Numbered from the stretch's first letter, positions 1-6,885 are shown. The stretch is DNA of 8,670 bases from Desulfuromonadaceae bacterium UBA5613 (GCA_002424625.1 DIKR01000047.1:25313-33982), one strand, 5' to 3'. Translations and numbers: made by a program. Notes: generated by a model not told the origin, from the sequence alone.

Positions 1-2054
1 GTGACGCGGTTGTCGCCGAAGCCGGCCGGCTTGTGGCAGCTGATGCCGATCAGCTGTTTGACCGTCTGGCGGGCCTGGACGCCGGAGCGCCAGGCGAGAG
101 AGACGAGGCGGCCGATCGCTTCGCACTGGCTGGCGGCGCAACCGCCGGCCTTGCCCATGGTAGTGAAGACTTCGAAGAGGCCGCTGTTGTCCTCGTTGAT
201 GGTGACGTACAGGGGGCCGCAACCGGTCTCCATCTGGTAGGTGGAGCCTTTGAGGGCGCGGGGCCGGTCGCGCTTGCGGCCGGTCTTCTGGGTTTCGACC
301 GGAACGGCGGCGGCGGGAGTCTCTTCCTTCTTGCCGACGGAGAGGACCTGCATGTCGCGGGAGCCGTCGCGGTAGATGGTGACGCCTTTGCACCCCTGCT
401 GGTAGGCGAGGCGGTAGACGGTGGCGACATCCTCTTTGGTTGCGGTGTTGCAGAAGTTGACGGTTTTGCTGACGGCGTTGTCGGTGTATCTCTGGAAGGC
501 CGCCTGCATGCGGATGTGGTCTTCCGGGGTAATGTCGTGCGAAGTGACGAAGATGCGGCGGATATCCTCGGGGACCTGGTCGATATCCTTGACCGTGCCG
601 TGCTGGGCGATGAGTTTCATCAGCTCCGGCGAATAGAAACCGCGCTCACGGGCGATCTTCTCGAAGAGGGGGTTGACCTCAACGAGGATATCGTTGTCGA
701 GAACCTGGCGGACGTAGCTGACTGCGAAGAGGGGCTCGATGCCGCTCGACGAGTTGGCGATGATCGAGATGGTGCCGGTCGGAGCGATGGTGGAGCTGGT
801 GGCGTTGCGCACCGGTTTGCTCCCCTTCTTGTCGAAGGTGCTCCCCTTGAAGTTGGGGAAAGCGCCGCGTTCGACGGCGAGTTCCTGCGACATAATCCGC
901 GCTTCGTCGGTGATAAACTTCATCACCTTCTCGCCCAGTTCCACCCCTTCCTGTGAGTTGTAGGGGATGTTAAGGAGGATGAGCATATCCGCCCAGCCCA
1001 TGACGCCGAGGCCGATCTTGCGATTGGCGCGGGTCATTTCGTCGATCTGCGGGATCGGGTAGTTGTTGACTTCGATGACGTTGTCAAGGAAGCGGGCAGC
1101 GCTGCGCACGGTCTTGCGGAGACGATCCCAATCGACCTGGTTCCCTTTCAGCATCAGGGCGAGGTTAATCGAACCGAGGTTGCAGCTTTCATAAGGGAGG
1201 AGGGGCTGCTCGCCACAAGGATTCGTCGCTTCGAATTCGCCGACCAGCGGCGTCGGGTTGTCGCGGTTGAGTCGGTCGAGGAAGATGATCCCTGGCTCAC
1301 CGTTGCTCCAGGCGAGTTCGATGATATGCTCAAAGACTTTGCGGGCGGGGAGGGTGCGGCCATCCTCTTTGTTGCGGGGGTTGACGAGTTTGTAATCGGC
1401 ATCTTTCTCGACCGCTTCCATAAAGGCTTCAGTCATGCCGACGGAGATATTGAAGTTGGTGAGGACGGTCTGATCCCGCTTGCACATGATGAAATCCATG
1501 ATATCGGGATGATCGATGCGCAGGATCCCCATGTTGGCGCCGCGCCGGGTGCCGCCCTGTTTGATCGTCTCGGTGGCGGCGTCAAAGACCTTCATGAAGG
1601 AGAGAGGACCACTGGAGACGCCGCTGGTCGACTGGACCACATCGTTGGCCGGACGGATGCGCGAAAAGGAAAAGCCGGTGCCGCCGCCGCTTTTATGGAT
1701 GAGGGCGGTCTGCTTGATCGCTTCGAAGATCTCTTCCATCGAGTCGCCGACTGGCAGGACAAAGCAGGCGGAGAGCTGACCGAGTTCGCGGCCGGCATTC
1801 ATCAGGGTCGGCGAATTGGGGAGGAATTCAAGGGAGGTCATCATTCGGTAGAATTCGTCGGCCAGCGCCTTGGCGTCGACGTTGGTCCCCAGGCGGAGTT
1901 CGGCGCCGGCAATCGCTTCGGCGACGCGGCGGAACATCGCTGCCGGAGTCTCGGTCGGCTTGCCATCGAGATCACGTTTGAGGTAGCGGCGTTCGAGGAC
2001 AGTGATGGCGTTTTTCGAAAGGCTGGTGGTTGTTTCGGTCGTCTTTGCGGGCAT
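1..2054 (-). CDS. nrdJ: Class II (adenosylcobalamin-dependent) ribonucleotide reductase, C-terminus cut by window edge
   Basis: Reduces ribonucleotides to deoxyribonucleotides in the cytoplasm using a B12-generated thiyl radical, so it works with or without oxygen. The frame is open from the ATG at 2054 to the left edge (684 codons, no stop). It starts MPAKTTETTTSLSKNAI. Visible motifs are SACFVLPVGDS with Cys97, NPCGEQPLLPYESCNLGSINL with Cys280 and Cys291, and PTGTISIIANSSSGIEPLF near residues 425-445. By analogy with Thermotoga NrdJ (same 11-residue spacing), Cys280 is the radical cysteine and Cys97/Cys291 the redox pair; Asn278 and Glu282 complete the NPCGE active-site signature. The end holds a TSCPD-type domain (GCGPLYVTINED around Cys612, GGCAASQCEA, Cys673). 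No ATP-cone precedes the catalytic barrel. Probably only a few tens of residues are missing. The start is fixed by a strong Shine-Dalgarno 8 bases upstream. The gene diverges from the desulfurase and appears NrdR-controlled. Family assignment is very secure. Confidence 0.96.
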   Translation of the reverse strand, partial: MPAKTTETTTSLSKNAITVLERRYLKRDLDGKPTETPAAMFRRVAEAIAGAELRLGTNVDAKALADEFYRMMTSLEFLPNSPTLMNAGRELGQLSACFVLPVGDSMEEIFEAIKQTALIHKSGGGTGFSFSRIRPANDVVQSTSGVSSGPLSFMKVFDAATETIKQGGTRRGANMGILRIDHPDIMDFIMCKRDQTVLTNFNISVGMTEAFMEAVEKDADYKLVNPRNKEDGRTLPARKVFEHIIELAWSNGEPGIIFLDRLNRDNPTPLVGEFEATNPCGEQPLLPYESCNLGSINLALMLKGNQVDWDRLRKTVRSAARFLDNVIEVNNYPIPQIDEMTRANRKIGLGVMGWADMLILLNIPYNSQEGVELGEKVMKFITDEARIMSQELAVERGAFPNFKGSTFDKKGSKPVRNATSSTIAPTGTISIIANSSSGIEPLFAVSYVRQVLDNDILVEVNPLFEKIARERGFYSPELMKLIAQHGTVKDIDQVPEDIRRIFVTSHDITPEDHIRMQAAFQRYTDNAVSKTVNFCNTATKEDVATVYRLAYQQGCKGVTIYRDGSRDMQVLSVGKKEETPAAAVPVETQKTGRKRDRPRALKGSTYQMETGCGPLYVTINEDNSGLFEVFTTMGKAGGCAASQCEAIGRLVSLAWRSGVQARQTVKQLIGISCHKPAGFGDNRV

Positions 2055-2062
2055 GAAATGGG

Positions 2063-2069
2063 CCTCCTT
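2063..2069 (-). promoter_or_regulatory. Ribosome binding site of nrdJ
   Basis: On the minus strand this reads AAGGAGG, a near-perfect anti-16S match, 8 bases before the ATG at 2054. It decides the nrdJ start and implies high translation. Confidence 0.85.
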
Positions 2070-2112
2070 TGAGGATTCAATAACTTAGAGCTATTTAGAT
2101 GTTTTCGTTGAA

Positions 2113-2128
2113 TAATACTAGATAGTGT
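2113..2128. promoter_or_regulatory. Possible second NrdR box (degenerate)
   Basis: The plus strand reads taatactagatagtgt and matches the NrdR consensus at 11 of 16 positions, with the right half (atagtgt) well conserved and the left half poor. It would lie at about +7 to +22 of the predicted nrdJ transcript. NrdR boxes normally occur in pairs about three helical turns apart. Here the centres are 34 bases apart, slightly more than the usual 31-32, which lowers confidence. Confidence 0.4.
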
Positions 2129-2140
2129 GGAGTGGCAAGA

Positions 2141-2169
2141 GTTAAACCACAATATATCGTGCATGTCAA
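2141..2169 (-). promoter_or_regulatory. Sigma-70-type promoter of nrdJ
   Basis: On the minus strand a perfect -35 hexamer TTGACA (2169-2164) is followed by a 17-base spacer and a -10 candidate TTTAAC (2146-2141; 4 of 6 consensus positions). Transcription would start near 2134 and give a leader of about 80 bases. A/T tracts at roughly 2181-2197 lie just upstream of the -35 box, at about -47 to -63, where a distal UP element would sit. The spacer is occupied almost entirely by the NrdR-like palindrome. This is a visual match only; no start site has been mapped. Confidence 0.6.
2147..2162. promoter_or_regulatory. NrdR box-like operator (strong copy)
   Basis: The plus strand reads ccacaatatatcgtgc. 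Against the published NrdR box consensus acaCwAtATaTwGtgt I count 13 of 16 matches, including the invariant-looking C, ATAT core and G. It fills the spacer between the -35 and -10 hexamers of the nrdJ promoter, so a bound repressor would block RNA polymerase. NrdR is the usual zinc-finger/ATP-cone repressor of ribonucleotide reductase genes. The nrdR gene itself is not in the window. The site is a consensus match plus context. Confidence 0.7.
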
Positions 2170-2221
2170 GACGGGAGTCGTAAAAAAACAGAAAAAATTG
2201 TTACGGCGATGACGCTGATAT

Positions 2222-2243
2222 AAGGAGGTCCCCCTCTTTTTTT
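2222..2243 (+). terminator. Weak terminator-like hairpin
   Basis: AAGGAGG can pair with CCCTCTT across the loop TCC (one wobble, one mismatch), and Ts continue to 2243. The stem is poor and no plus-strand gene ends nearby, so this may be chance. The left arm also resembles a Shine-Dalgarno (TAAGGAGGT) but has no start codon at a usable distance. Confidence 0.15.
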
Positions 2244-2368
2244 CAGGCGATTTGACTCTTTGCATTCATGGTTGGATGTGTTAGTAATTCATATACTTTA
2301 AGCAGTCGATTTATCGCCCCGGCGGGGGTGACGGTGGGCACCGGATTCCTATCCTCATGACGGAAAGA

Positions 2369-2405
2369 AACTGCGTCTACAGTTCCGCTCTTGCAGTTCT
2401 TTTTT
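2369..2405 (+). terminator. Attenuator-like competing hairpins before the desulfurase gene
   Basis: AACTGC at 2369-2374 can pair with GCAGTT at 2393-2398, which is followed directly by CTTTTTT (to 2405), giving a modest terminator shape. The same AACTG can instead pair with CAGTT at 2380-2384 across a 6-base loop, and the two pairings exclude each other. The T-tract ends 24 bases before the ATG at 2430, so termination here would silence the gene. The 6-bp stem is short and the 18-base loop large, so this is suggestive only. Confidence 0.3.
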
Positions 2406-2429
2406 GCGAAATGGGTGTGATTAAACGTT

Positions 2430-3578
2430 ATGGCAATTTATCTTGATAACGCCGCCACTTCTTTCCCCAAGCCGGAGGCGGTCTATCGCCGTATCGATGA
2501 GGCCTTCCGCCAATCCGGCGGCAATCCGGGGCGGGGCGGACATCAACTCTCCCTGGATGCCAGTCGCATCGTCTTTACCGCCCGCGAGGCAGTGGCCAAC
2601 TTCTTCGGGATAAGCGACTCGAGTCGTATTGCTTTTACCAGTAATGCGACAGAAGCGATCAATCTTGCGCTCTTCGGCTTTTTACATCCTGGTGACCGGG
2701 TGGTGACGACGAATATGGAGCACAATGCCGTGGCGCGTCCACTGCGGGCTCTGCAAGAGCGCGGTGTCGAGGTTGTCAAGGTGGCGGCTGACCGCTATGG
2801 TTTCGTTCCTGCTGAAGATTTTTGTCAAGCTTGTGCCGCTGCCCCGACGGCGCTGGCGGTTCTTGGCCATATCTCTAACGTCACCGGAACAATCCAGGAT
2901 CTTGAGACCATCGGTTCATGGTGCCGCAGCCATGGCGTTCCTCTCCTCGTCGATGCAGCGCAGAGCGCCGGGTTGCTGCCGATCAATGTTGAGACCCTCG
3001 GTATCGATCTCTTTGCGGCACCGGGGCATAAAGGTCTCTTTGGTCCGGTCGGAAGCGGTTTTTTGTATGTGCGCCCGGGGTTGGAACTTGTCCCGTTGCT
3101 TTACGGCGGCACCGGCGCCAACTCCGACTCTGATCTGATGCCAGAGGTGATGCCTGAACGCCTGGAGAGTGGCACTCCCAATACGCCGGGGCTCGCCGGG
3201 TTGACGGCGGGGATCGCCTGGCTGGAGGAAGTCGGTCTGACTGCAATCCGAGAACATGAAATCAAGTGCATGAGCCGACTTTTGGCCGGCCTGGCAGCTC
3301 TCCCCGGTCTCGAACTTTACGGCCCGGGCGATGCGACGCAATGCGGCGGGGTCCTCTCCTTTAATATCAAGGGGCTCGATCCTTCCACTGTCGCTTTTCG
3401 ACTCGACCATGAATTTTCCATCTGTGTTCGGGCCGGATTGCACTGCGCTCCCGAGGCGCACCGTGCTATTGGCACCTATCCGGTCGGGACAGTACGGGTC
3501 AGCCCCGGGATGATGACTTCCCTGGAGGAGATCGAAGAGTTCATCACCGCCATCGCCACAATTGCCGGAAAAGTTTGA
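2430..3578 (+). CDS. Cysteine desulfurase family protein (class V PLP aminotransferase fold)
   Basis: A 382-residue pyridoxal-phosphate enzyme that probably removes sulfur (or selenium) from cysteine-like substrates as an enzyme-bound persulfide. Visible elements are the N-terminal YLDNAATSFPKP, the cofactor-stacking histidine in MEHNA (His98), VDAAQS with Asp175 and Gln178, the Schiff-base lysine in APGHKG (Lys201), and the catalytic cysteine in RAGLHCAPEAH (Cys339). The RxGxHCAP loop is of the SufS/CsdA (group II) style. The protein fits the stand-alone 'cysteine desulfurase family protein' group better than IscS or SufS: it is slightly short, and no iscU, sufU or sufE partner is adjacent. 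The start is the only in-frame ATG before an upstream stop (TGA at 2418-2420), and it has no clear Shine-Dalgarno. Transcription diverges from nrdJ. Physiological substrate and sulfur acceptor are unknown. Confidence 0.9.
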   Translation: MAIYLDNAATSFPKPEAVYRRIDEAFRQSGGNPGRGGHQLSLDASRIVFTAREAVANFFGISDSSRIAFTSNATEAINLALFGFLHPGDRVVTTNMEHNAVARPLRALQERGVEVVKVAADRYGFVPAEDFCQACAAAPTALAVLGHISNVTGTIQDLETIGSWCRSHGVPLLVDAAQSAGLLPINVETLGIDLFAAPGHKGLFGPVGSGFLYVRPGLELVPLLYGGTGANSDSDLMPEVMPERLESGTPNTPGLAGLTAGIAWLEEVGLTAIREHEIKCMSRLLAGLAALPGLELYGPGDATQCGGVLSFNIKGLDPSTVAFRLDHEFSICVRAGLHCAPEAHRAIGTYPVGTVRVSPGMMTSLEEIEEFITAIATIAGKV

Positions 3579-3626
3579 AAGTTCTTGTTTGCGATCGTTC
3601 GAAGGTTGATGCTTTTATCCCTTTAT

Positions 3627-3631
3627 GGAGG
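3627..3631 (+). promoter_or_regulatory. Ribosome binding site deciding the PhoH start
   Basis: GGAGG lies 5 bases before the ATG at 3637. An earlier in-frame ATG at 3625 overlaps this site and has no ribosome binding site of its own, so 3637 is preferred. Confidence 0.75.
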
Positions 3632-3636
3632 CTGCT

Positions 3637-4953
3637 ATGAAAAAAACCTATGTCCTTGATACCAATGTTCTGCTCCACGATGCGCAGGCCCTTTTACGTT
3701 TTGAAGATAATGATGTTGTTATCCCGATGACGGTGATCGAAGAGATCGATCGTTTCAAGAAAGATCTTAATGAAACGGGACGGAATGCCCGGCAGGTTTC
3801 GCGCATTCTTGACGGCTTCAGGGAAAAAAACCGGCTGATGGAAGGGGTGCCGTTGGAGGGGGGTGGCGAGTTGAAAGTGATTCTCTGCTCCGATGACGCC
3901 CTGCATCGTCTTCCTCTGGAACTGCGCGGCGAACAGGCGGATAACCGCATCCTTGCTGTGGCCGCCGATTTGATGAAGAGTTGCGAGTGTCCGGTCGTCT
4001 TCGTCACCAAGGACACGAATTTGCGTATCAAGGCCGATGTCATTGGCCTTACGGCGGAAGATTACGAAACCGGCAAAGTACCGATTGACGAACTCTATTC
4101 CGGTCAGGCCGAGGTCATGGTCGACAAAGAGATCATTGATCGTTTTTACGGCCAGGGCTACATCGAAATCGGCGACGACTACCGGGCGAATGAATGTATT
4201 ACTCTCATCGACTCTGCCAACCTCAACCATACCGGGATTGGACGTTTTCATGCGCCGAGCGGCCGCATTGTTGCATTGAGCCGGACCCCCAAGGAAGGGA
4301 TCTGGGGGATTCAGCCGCGCAATCGCGAACAACAGTTTGCCCTTGATATTCTCCTTAATAACGAGATTCAGGTGGTGACGCTGGTCGGCAAGGCTGGAAC
4401 CGGCAAGACTCTCCTGGCGATTGCCGCCGGTCTTCTCAAGGTTTCGGATGAAGCGGTCTACAGTCGACTCCTCGTTTCCCGGCCGGTCTTCCCGATGGGG
4501 CGCGATCTCGGTTTTCTCCCTGGTGATGTCGAAGAGAAGCTGGCGCCGTGGATGCAGCCGATCTTTGATAATGTCGAACTCCTCCTTGGCAGTGTTGAAG
4601 AGCGGGGCAAGCGCAAGCGCGGTTACAAAGAACTTATCGACATGGGCATCCTCGAAATCGAGCCGTTGACCTATATTCGCGGCCGCTCAATTCCAAAGCA
4701 GTACATGATTGTTGACGAAGCCCAGAACCTGACGCCGCATGAAATCAAGACGATCATTACCCGGGCCGGGGAGGGGACGAAGATTGTTCTCACCGGCGAC
4801 CCGTACCAGATCGACAACCCTTACGTTGATGCTTCGAGTAACGGCTTGTCCTATGCCGTTGAAAAGTTCAAAGATCAAGCGATCGCCGGTCATATGACTC
4901 TCACCAAGGGGGAACGTTCGCCTTTGGCCGAGATGGCTGCGAATTTATTGTAA
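3637..4953 (+). CDS. PIN domain-PhoH ATPase (PhoH2/YlaK type)
   Basis: A 438-residue cytoplasmic protein joining an N-terminal PIN ribonuclease-like domain to a C-terminal PhoH P-loop ATPase. Characterised relatives (mycobacterial PhoH2) unwind and cleave RNA. PIN domain, residues about 1-145: MKKTYVLDTNVLLHD with Asp8, EEID (35-38), ADNRILA with Asp102 and TKDTNLR with Asp126, which together supply the acidic metal site. PhoH domain, about 220-438: Walker A GKAGTGKT (251-258), MIVDEAQN Walker B (357-364), TGDPYQID (387-393) and a terminal KGERSPLAE containing an arginine-finger candidate (Arg427). All motifs are intact, so it should be active. Length matches the long PIN-PhoH form, not the shorter ybeZ-type PhoH. 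No antitoxin-like partner gene precedes it, unlike mycobacterial phoAT-phoH2. It lies 58 bases after the desulfurase and may share its transcript. RNA target unknown. Confidence 0.93.
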   Translation: MKKTYVLDTNVLLHDAQALLRFEDNDVVIPMTVIEEIDRFKKDLNETGRNARQVSRILDGFREKNRLMEGVPLEGGGELKVILCSDDALHRLPLELRGEQADNRILAVAADLMKSCECPVVFVTKDTNLRIKADVIGLTAEDYETGKVPIDELYSGQAEVMVDKEIIDRFYGQGYIEIGDDYRANECITLIDSANLNHTGIGRFHAPSGRIVALSRTPKEGIWGIQPRNREQQFALDILLNNEIQVVTLVGKAGTGKTLLAIAAGLLKVSDEAVYSRLLVSRPVFPMGRDLGFLPGDVEEKLAPWMQPIFDNVELLLGSVEERGKRKRGYKELIDMGILEIEPLTYIRGRSIPKQYMIVDEAQNLTPHEIKTIITRAGEGTKIVLTGDPYQIDNPYVDASSNGLSYAVEKFKDQAIAGHMTLTKGERSPLAEMAANLL

Positions 4954-4967
4954 AAATTTCCTGCACA

Positions 4968-4995
4968 GAAGGGGCACGGCATGCCGTGCCCCTTC
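4968..4995. repeat. 28-bp perfect palindrome, REP-like or terminator stem
   Basis: The arm GAAGGGGCACGGCA is followed immediately by its exact reverse complement, centred between 4981 and 4982. It lies in the 67-base gap between phoH and tsaD. No T-tract follows on the plus strand, so it is not a standard intrinsic terminator, although the stem is strong enough to affect transcript end stability. Stable GC-rich palindromes like this often belong to dispersed intergenic families; no second copy occurs in the window. The palindrome is certain and its function is inferred. Confidence 0.8.
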
Positions 4996-5020
4996 GTCAA
5001 CATGAGGTCCTCTCGGCGAC

Positions 5021-6043
5021 ATGCTCCTCCTTTGTATAGAAAGTTCCTGCGACGAAACCGCTGCTGCCGTCATTCGTGACGGCCGTACGATCTTATCCAG
5101 TATCGTTGCCACCCAGGTTGACATTCACGCCCGTTTCGGCGGCGTGGTACCGGAGATTGCTTCCCGGCAGCATCTGGCCGCGATCGTCCCGGTGGTCGAT
5201 GCCGCTCTGGAAAAGGCCGGCCACACACTTGAGGAGATACAGGGGATCGCTGTCACCCGTGGCCCCGGTCTGGTCGGAGCCCTTCTGGTCGGCCTTGCCT
5301 ACGCCAAGTCCCTTGCCTTTGCCCGGCAAATTCCTTTCTGCGGTGTTCATCATATTGAAGGCCATCTCCTCGCCATTCAACTTGAACAGCCCGTGGCCTT
5401 TCCTTATCTTGCTCTGGCCGTCTCCGGCGGACATACTCATCTTTATCGGGTTGACGGCATCGGTGCCTATACGACCCTCGGCCGGACGATTGATGATGCT
5501 GCCGGCGAAGCCTTTGACAAGGTCGCCAAGATGCTCGGCCTTCCTTACCCCGGCGGAGCCCGCATCGATCAATTGGCAAAAACGGGGAATTCGCAGGCGA
5601 TCGATTTTCCGCGGCCGCTGCCCCGCAAAGATAGTGTCGACTTCAGTTTCAGCGGCATGAAGACCTCGGTCGCCACACATCTGCGTCAGGTCGGAGGGAA
5701 GGTGGAGGGAGAAGCTCTCAATGATCTCTGTGCCTCGTTTCAGGCTGCGGTTATCGATGTCCTCACCCGCAAAACCCTGCGCGCGGCCCTGGATCACGAG
5801 CTGTCGCGCATCGTTGTCTGCGGCGGCGTCGCCTGTAACAGCGGTCTGCGCCAGCGTTTTCATCAAGTCGCAAGCTCATACAATCGGGAAGTTTTCTTCC
5901 CGTCCATGGCCCTTTGTGCCGATAATGCCGCGATGCTCGGCGTTGCCGGGGATTTTTATCTGCAGCGCGGTGACCATGGCGGGCTGGATCTTAACGCTCT
6001 GGCGAGCTGGCCCCTGGATCGGGTCGGAAAGCAGGAACTCTGA
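5021..6043 (+). CDS. tsaD: tRNA N6-threonylcarbamoyladenosine transferase TsaD
   Basis: Transfers the threonylcarbamoyl group from threonylcarbamoyl-AMP to A37 of ANN-decoding tRNAs, working with TsaB and TsaE (both outside the window). The 340 residues have the ASKHA-fold family pattern throughout: LCIESSCDETAAAV at the start, GVVPEIASRQH (41-51), TRGPGLVGALLVG (79-91), the metal-binding HHIEGH (His111 and His115), SGGHTHLY (135-142), GRTIDDAAGEAFDKVAKML, SFSGMKT (209-215), CGGVACNSGLR (267-277) and the metal ligand Asp301 in CADNAAM. Length is typical. GAGG-type sequence at 5003-5007 gives a somewhat long spacing to the ATG; an upstream ATG at 5002 is out of frame. The stop TGA shares its A with the rsmA start, indicating coupled translation. 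Confidence 0.97.
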   Translation: MLLLCIESSCDETAAAVIRDGRTILSSIVATQVDIHARFGGVVPEIASRQHLAAIVPVVDAALEKAGHTLEEIQGIAVTRGPGLVGALLVGLAYAKSLAFARQIPFCGVHHIEGHLLAIQLEQPVAFPYLALAVSGGHTHLYRVDGIGAYTTLGRTIDDAAGEAFDKVAKMLGLPYPGGARIDQLAKTGNSQAIDFPRPLPRKDSVDFSFSGMKTSVATHLRQVGGKVEGEALNDLCASFQAAVIDVLTRKTLRAALDHELSRIVVCGGVACNSGLRQRFHQVASSYNREVFFPSMALCADNAAMLGVAGDFYLQRGDHGGLDLNALASWPLDRVGKQEL

Positions 6044-6885
6044 TGGAGACGCAGTATGAAGCGGGGCAGGATCGCTTTCGCACCAAGAAGAGTTACGGGC
6101 AGAATTTTCTGCAGGATCGCCAGGTGGTGGCGGAGATCATGGCAGCCGCGGCTATTGGTGAGGAGGATCGGGTTGTCGAAATCGGCCCTGGCCTCGGCGC
6201 CCTGACTAAAGACCTTTTGGCGCGGGCGCGGGAAGTCAACATTATCGAGATCGATAAAGAGCTCATCGCCTTCTGGCAGCAGCGCCCCGATCCGCGCCTG
6301 CATCTTCATGCCGGCGATGCGCTCAGTTTGAACTGGCGCGCCCTCTTTCCTGCTCCACCCTATATTCTTGCCGCCAACCTGCCCTACAATATTTCGACGC
6401 CGATCCTCTTCAAGATGATTGAAGAGCGCGATCTCTTCAAGCGGCTGGTGCTGATGTTTCAAAAGGAGGTTGGCGACCGCATCTGTGCTCCGCCGGGCGG
6501 CAAGGATTATGGCGTCCTTTCAGTCTTTTGCCAGCTCTGGTTCGACGTGCGCAAGGTGGTGACCGTCCCCCCTGGCGCTTTTCATCCGGCGCCAAAAGTC
6601 CACTCGATCGTTGTTCAGCTCGACCCGCTCCCTGCGCCGCGCGTTGCTCTCGATGATTATGCGACCTTTCGGCGGGTGGTCAAAGGGGCATTCGGGCAGC
6701 GGCGCAAGACCTTGCGCAATGCCTTGGGCGGTGCTGGTTTCACCACTGCCCGCATCGATGCGGTTCTGGCTGCGACCGCCATCGACGGCAGGCGTCGCGG
6801 TGAAACCTTGAGTCTCAGCGAGTTTGCCCTCCTCAGCAACGCTTTCGCAGACGAAGAGGGAGAGGCCTTTCACGGATGTCTTTGA
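6043..6885 (+). CDS. rsmA: 16S rRNA (adenine1518-N6/adenine1519-N6)-dimethyltransferase RsmA
   Basis: Dimethylates two adjacent adenines in the 3'-terminal hairpin of 16S rRNA, a late step in 30S assembly, using S-adenosylmethionine. The 280-residue protein shows KKSYGQNFL (15-23), SAM motif I VVEIGPGLGALT (44-55), IIEIDKEL (67-74), GDAL (91-94), the catalytic NLPYNIS (112-118), the HPAPKVHS element (181-188) and the C-terminal GAFGQRRKTLRNAL (216-228). Length is normal. The ATG overlaps the tsaD stop by one base (TGATG), and the 3' end overlaps the next gene by 10 bases, so the gene sits inside a tight operon. The alternative name is ksgA. Confidence 0.96.
   Translation: METQYEAGQDRFRTKKSYGQNFLQDRQVVAEIMAAAAIGEEDRVVEIGPGLGALTKDLLARAREVNIIEIDKELIAFWQQRPDPRLHLHAGDALSLNWRALFPAPPYILAANLPYNISTPILFKMIEERDLFKRLVLMFQKEVGDRICAPPGGKDYGVLSVFCQLWFDVRKVVTVPPGAFHPAPKVHSIVVQLDPLPAPRVALDDYATFRRVVKGAFGQRRKTLRNALGGAGFTTARIDAVLAATAIDGRRRGETLSLSEFALLSNAFADEEGEAFHGCL

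Larger units (their letters stand above)
2170..2429. other. Non-coding part of the nrdJ / desulfurase divergent region
   Basis: There is no credible gene in this stretch. Left to right it holds the A/T tracts upstream of the nrdJ promoter (2181-2197), a weak hairpin followed by a T run (2222-2243), and a plus-strand -10-like TATACT (2292-2297) without a good -35 partner. Small hairpins follow: CCCC/GGGG around 2317-2327 and CGGTG/CACCG near 2331-2342. Last comes the competing-hairpin element with a T-tract (2369-2405). A clear promoter for the desulfurase gene was not found. I compared the stretch from memory with cobalamin, TPP, fluoride and c-di-GMP riboswitches and saw no match. Confidence 0.5.

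Noticed and set aside
33..2072. Long open frames on the plus strand opposite nrdJ (33-956 and 1326-2072)
   Set aside because: They are antisense to a fully motif-supported NrdJ and arise from its codon usage. Their translations are low-complexity Gly/Ala/Asp/Val-rich with no family motif.
2055..2134. Cobalamin riboswitch controlling the B12-dependent reductase
   Set aside because: The predicted leader is only about 80 bases, too short for a cobalamin aptamer, and none of the conserved B12-box sequence is visible.
2221..2229. Near-perfect Shine-Dalgarno TAAGGAGGT on the plus strand
   Set aside because: No ATG, GTG or TTG follows within 5-13 bases. It is better viewed as one arm of a weak hairpin or as chance.
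2330..2352. Sigma-54 promoter around GGGCACCGGATTCCT
   Set aside because: The -24 GG and -12 GC elements are not correctly spaced and the -12 TTGC core is absent.
2268..2360. 30-codon plus-strand open frame starting at ATG 2268
   Set aside because: There is no ribosome binding site at a usable distance, the composition is unremarkable, and it overlaps the hairpins of the presumed leader. A leader peptide is possible but unsupported.
3625..3636. Upstream ATG at 3625 as the phoH start (adds four residues)
   Set aside because: It overlaps the GGAGG that serves the ATG at 3637 and has no ribosome binding site of its own; the PIN domain begins naturally at MKKTYVLDTN.
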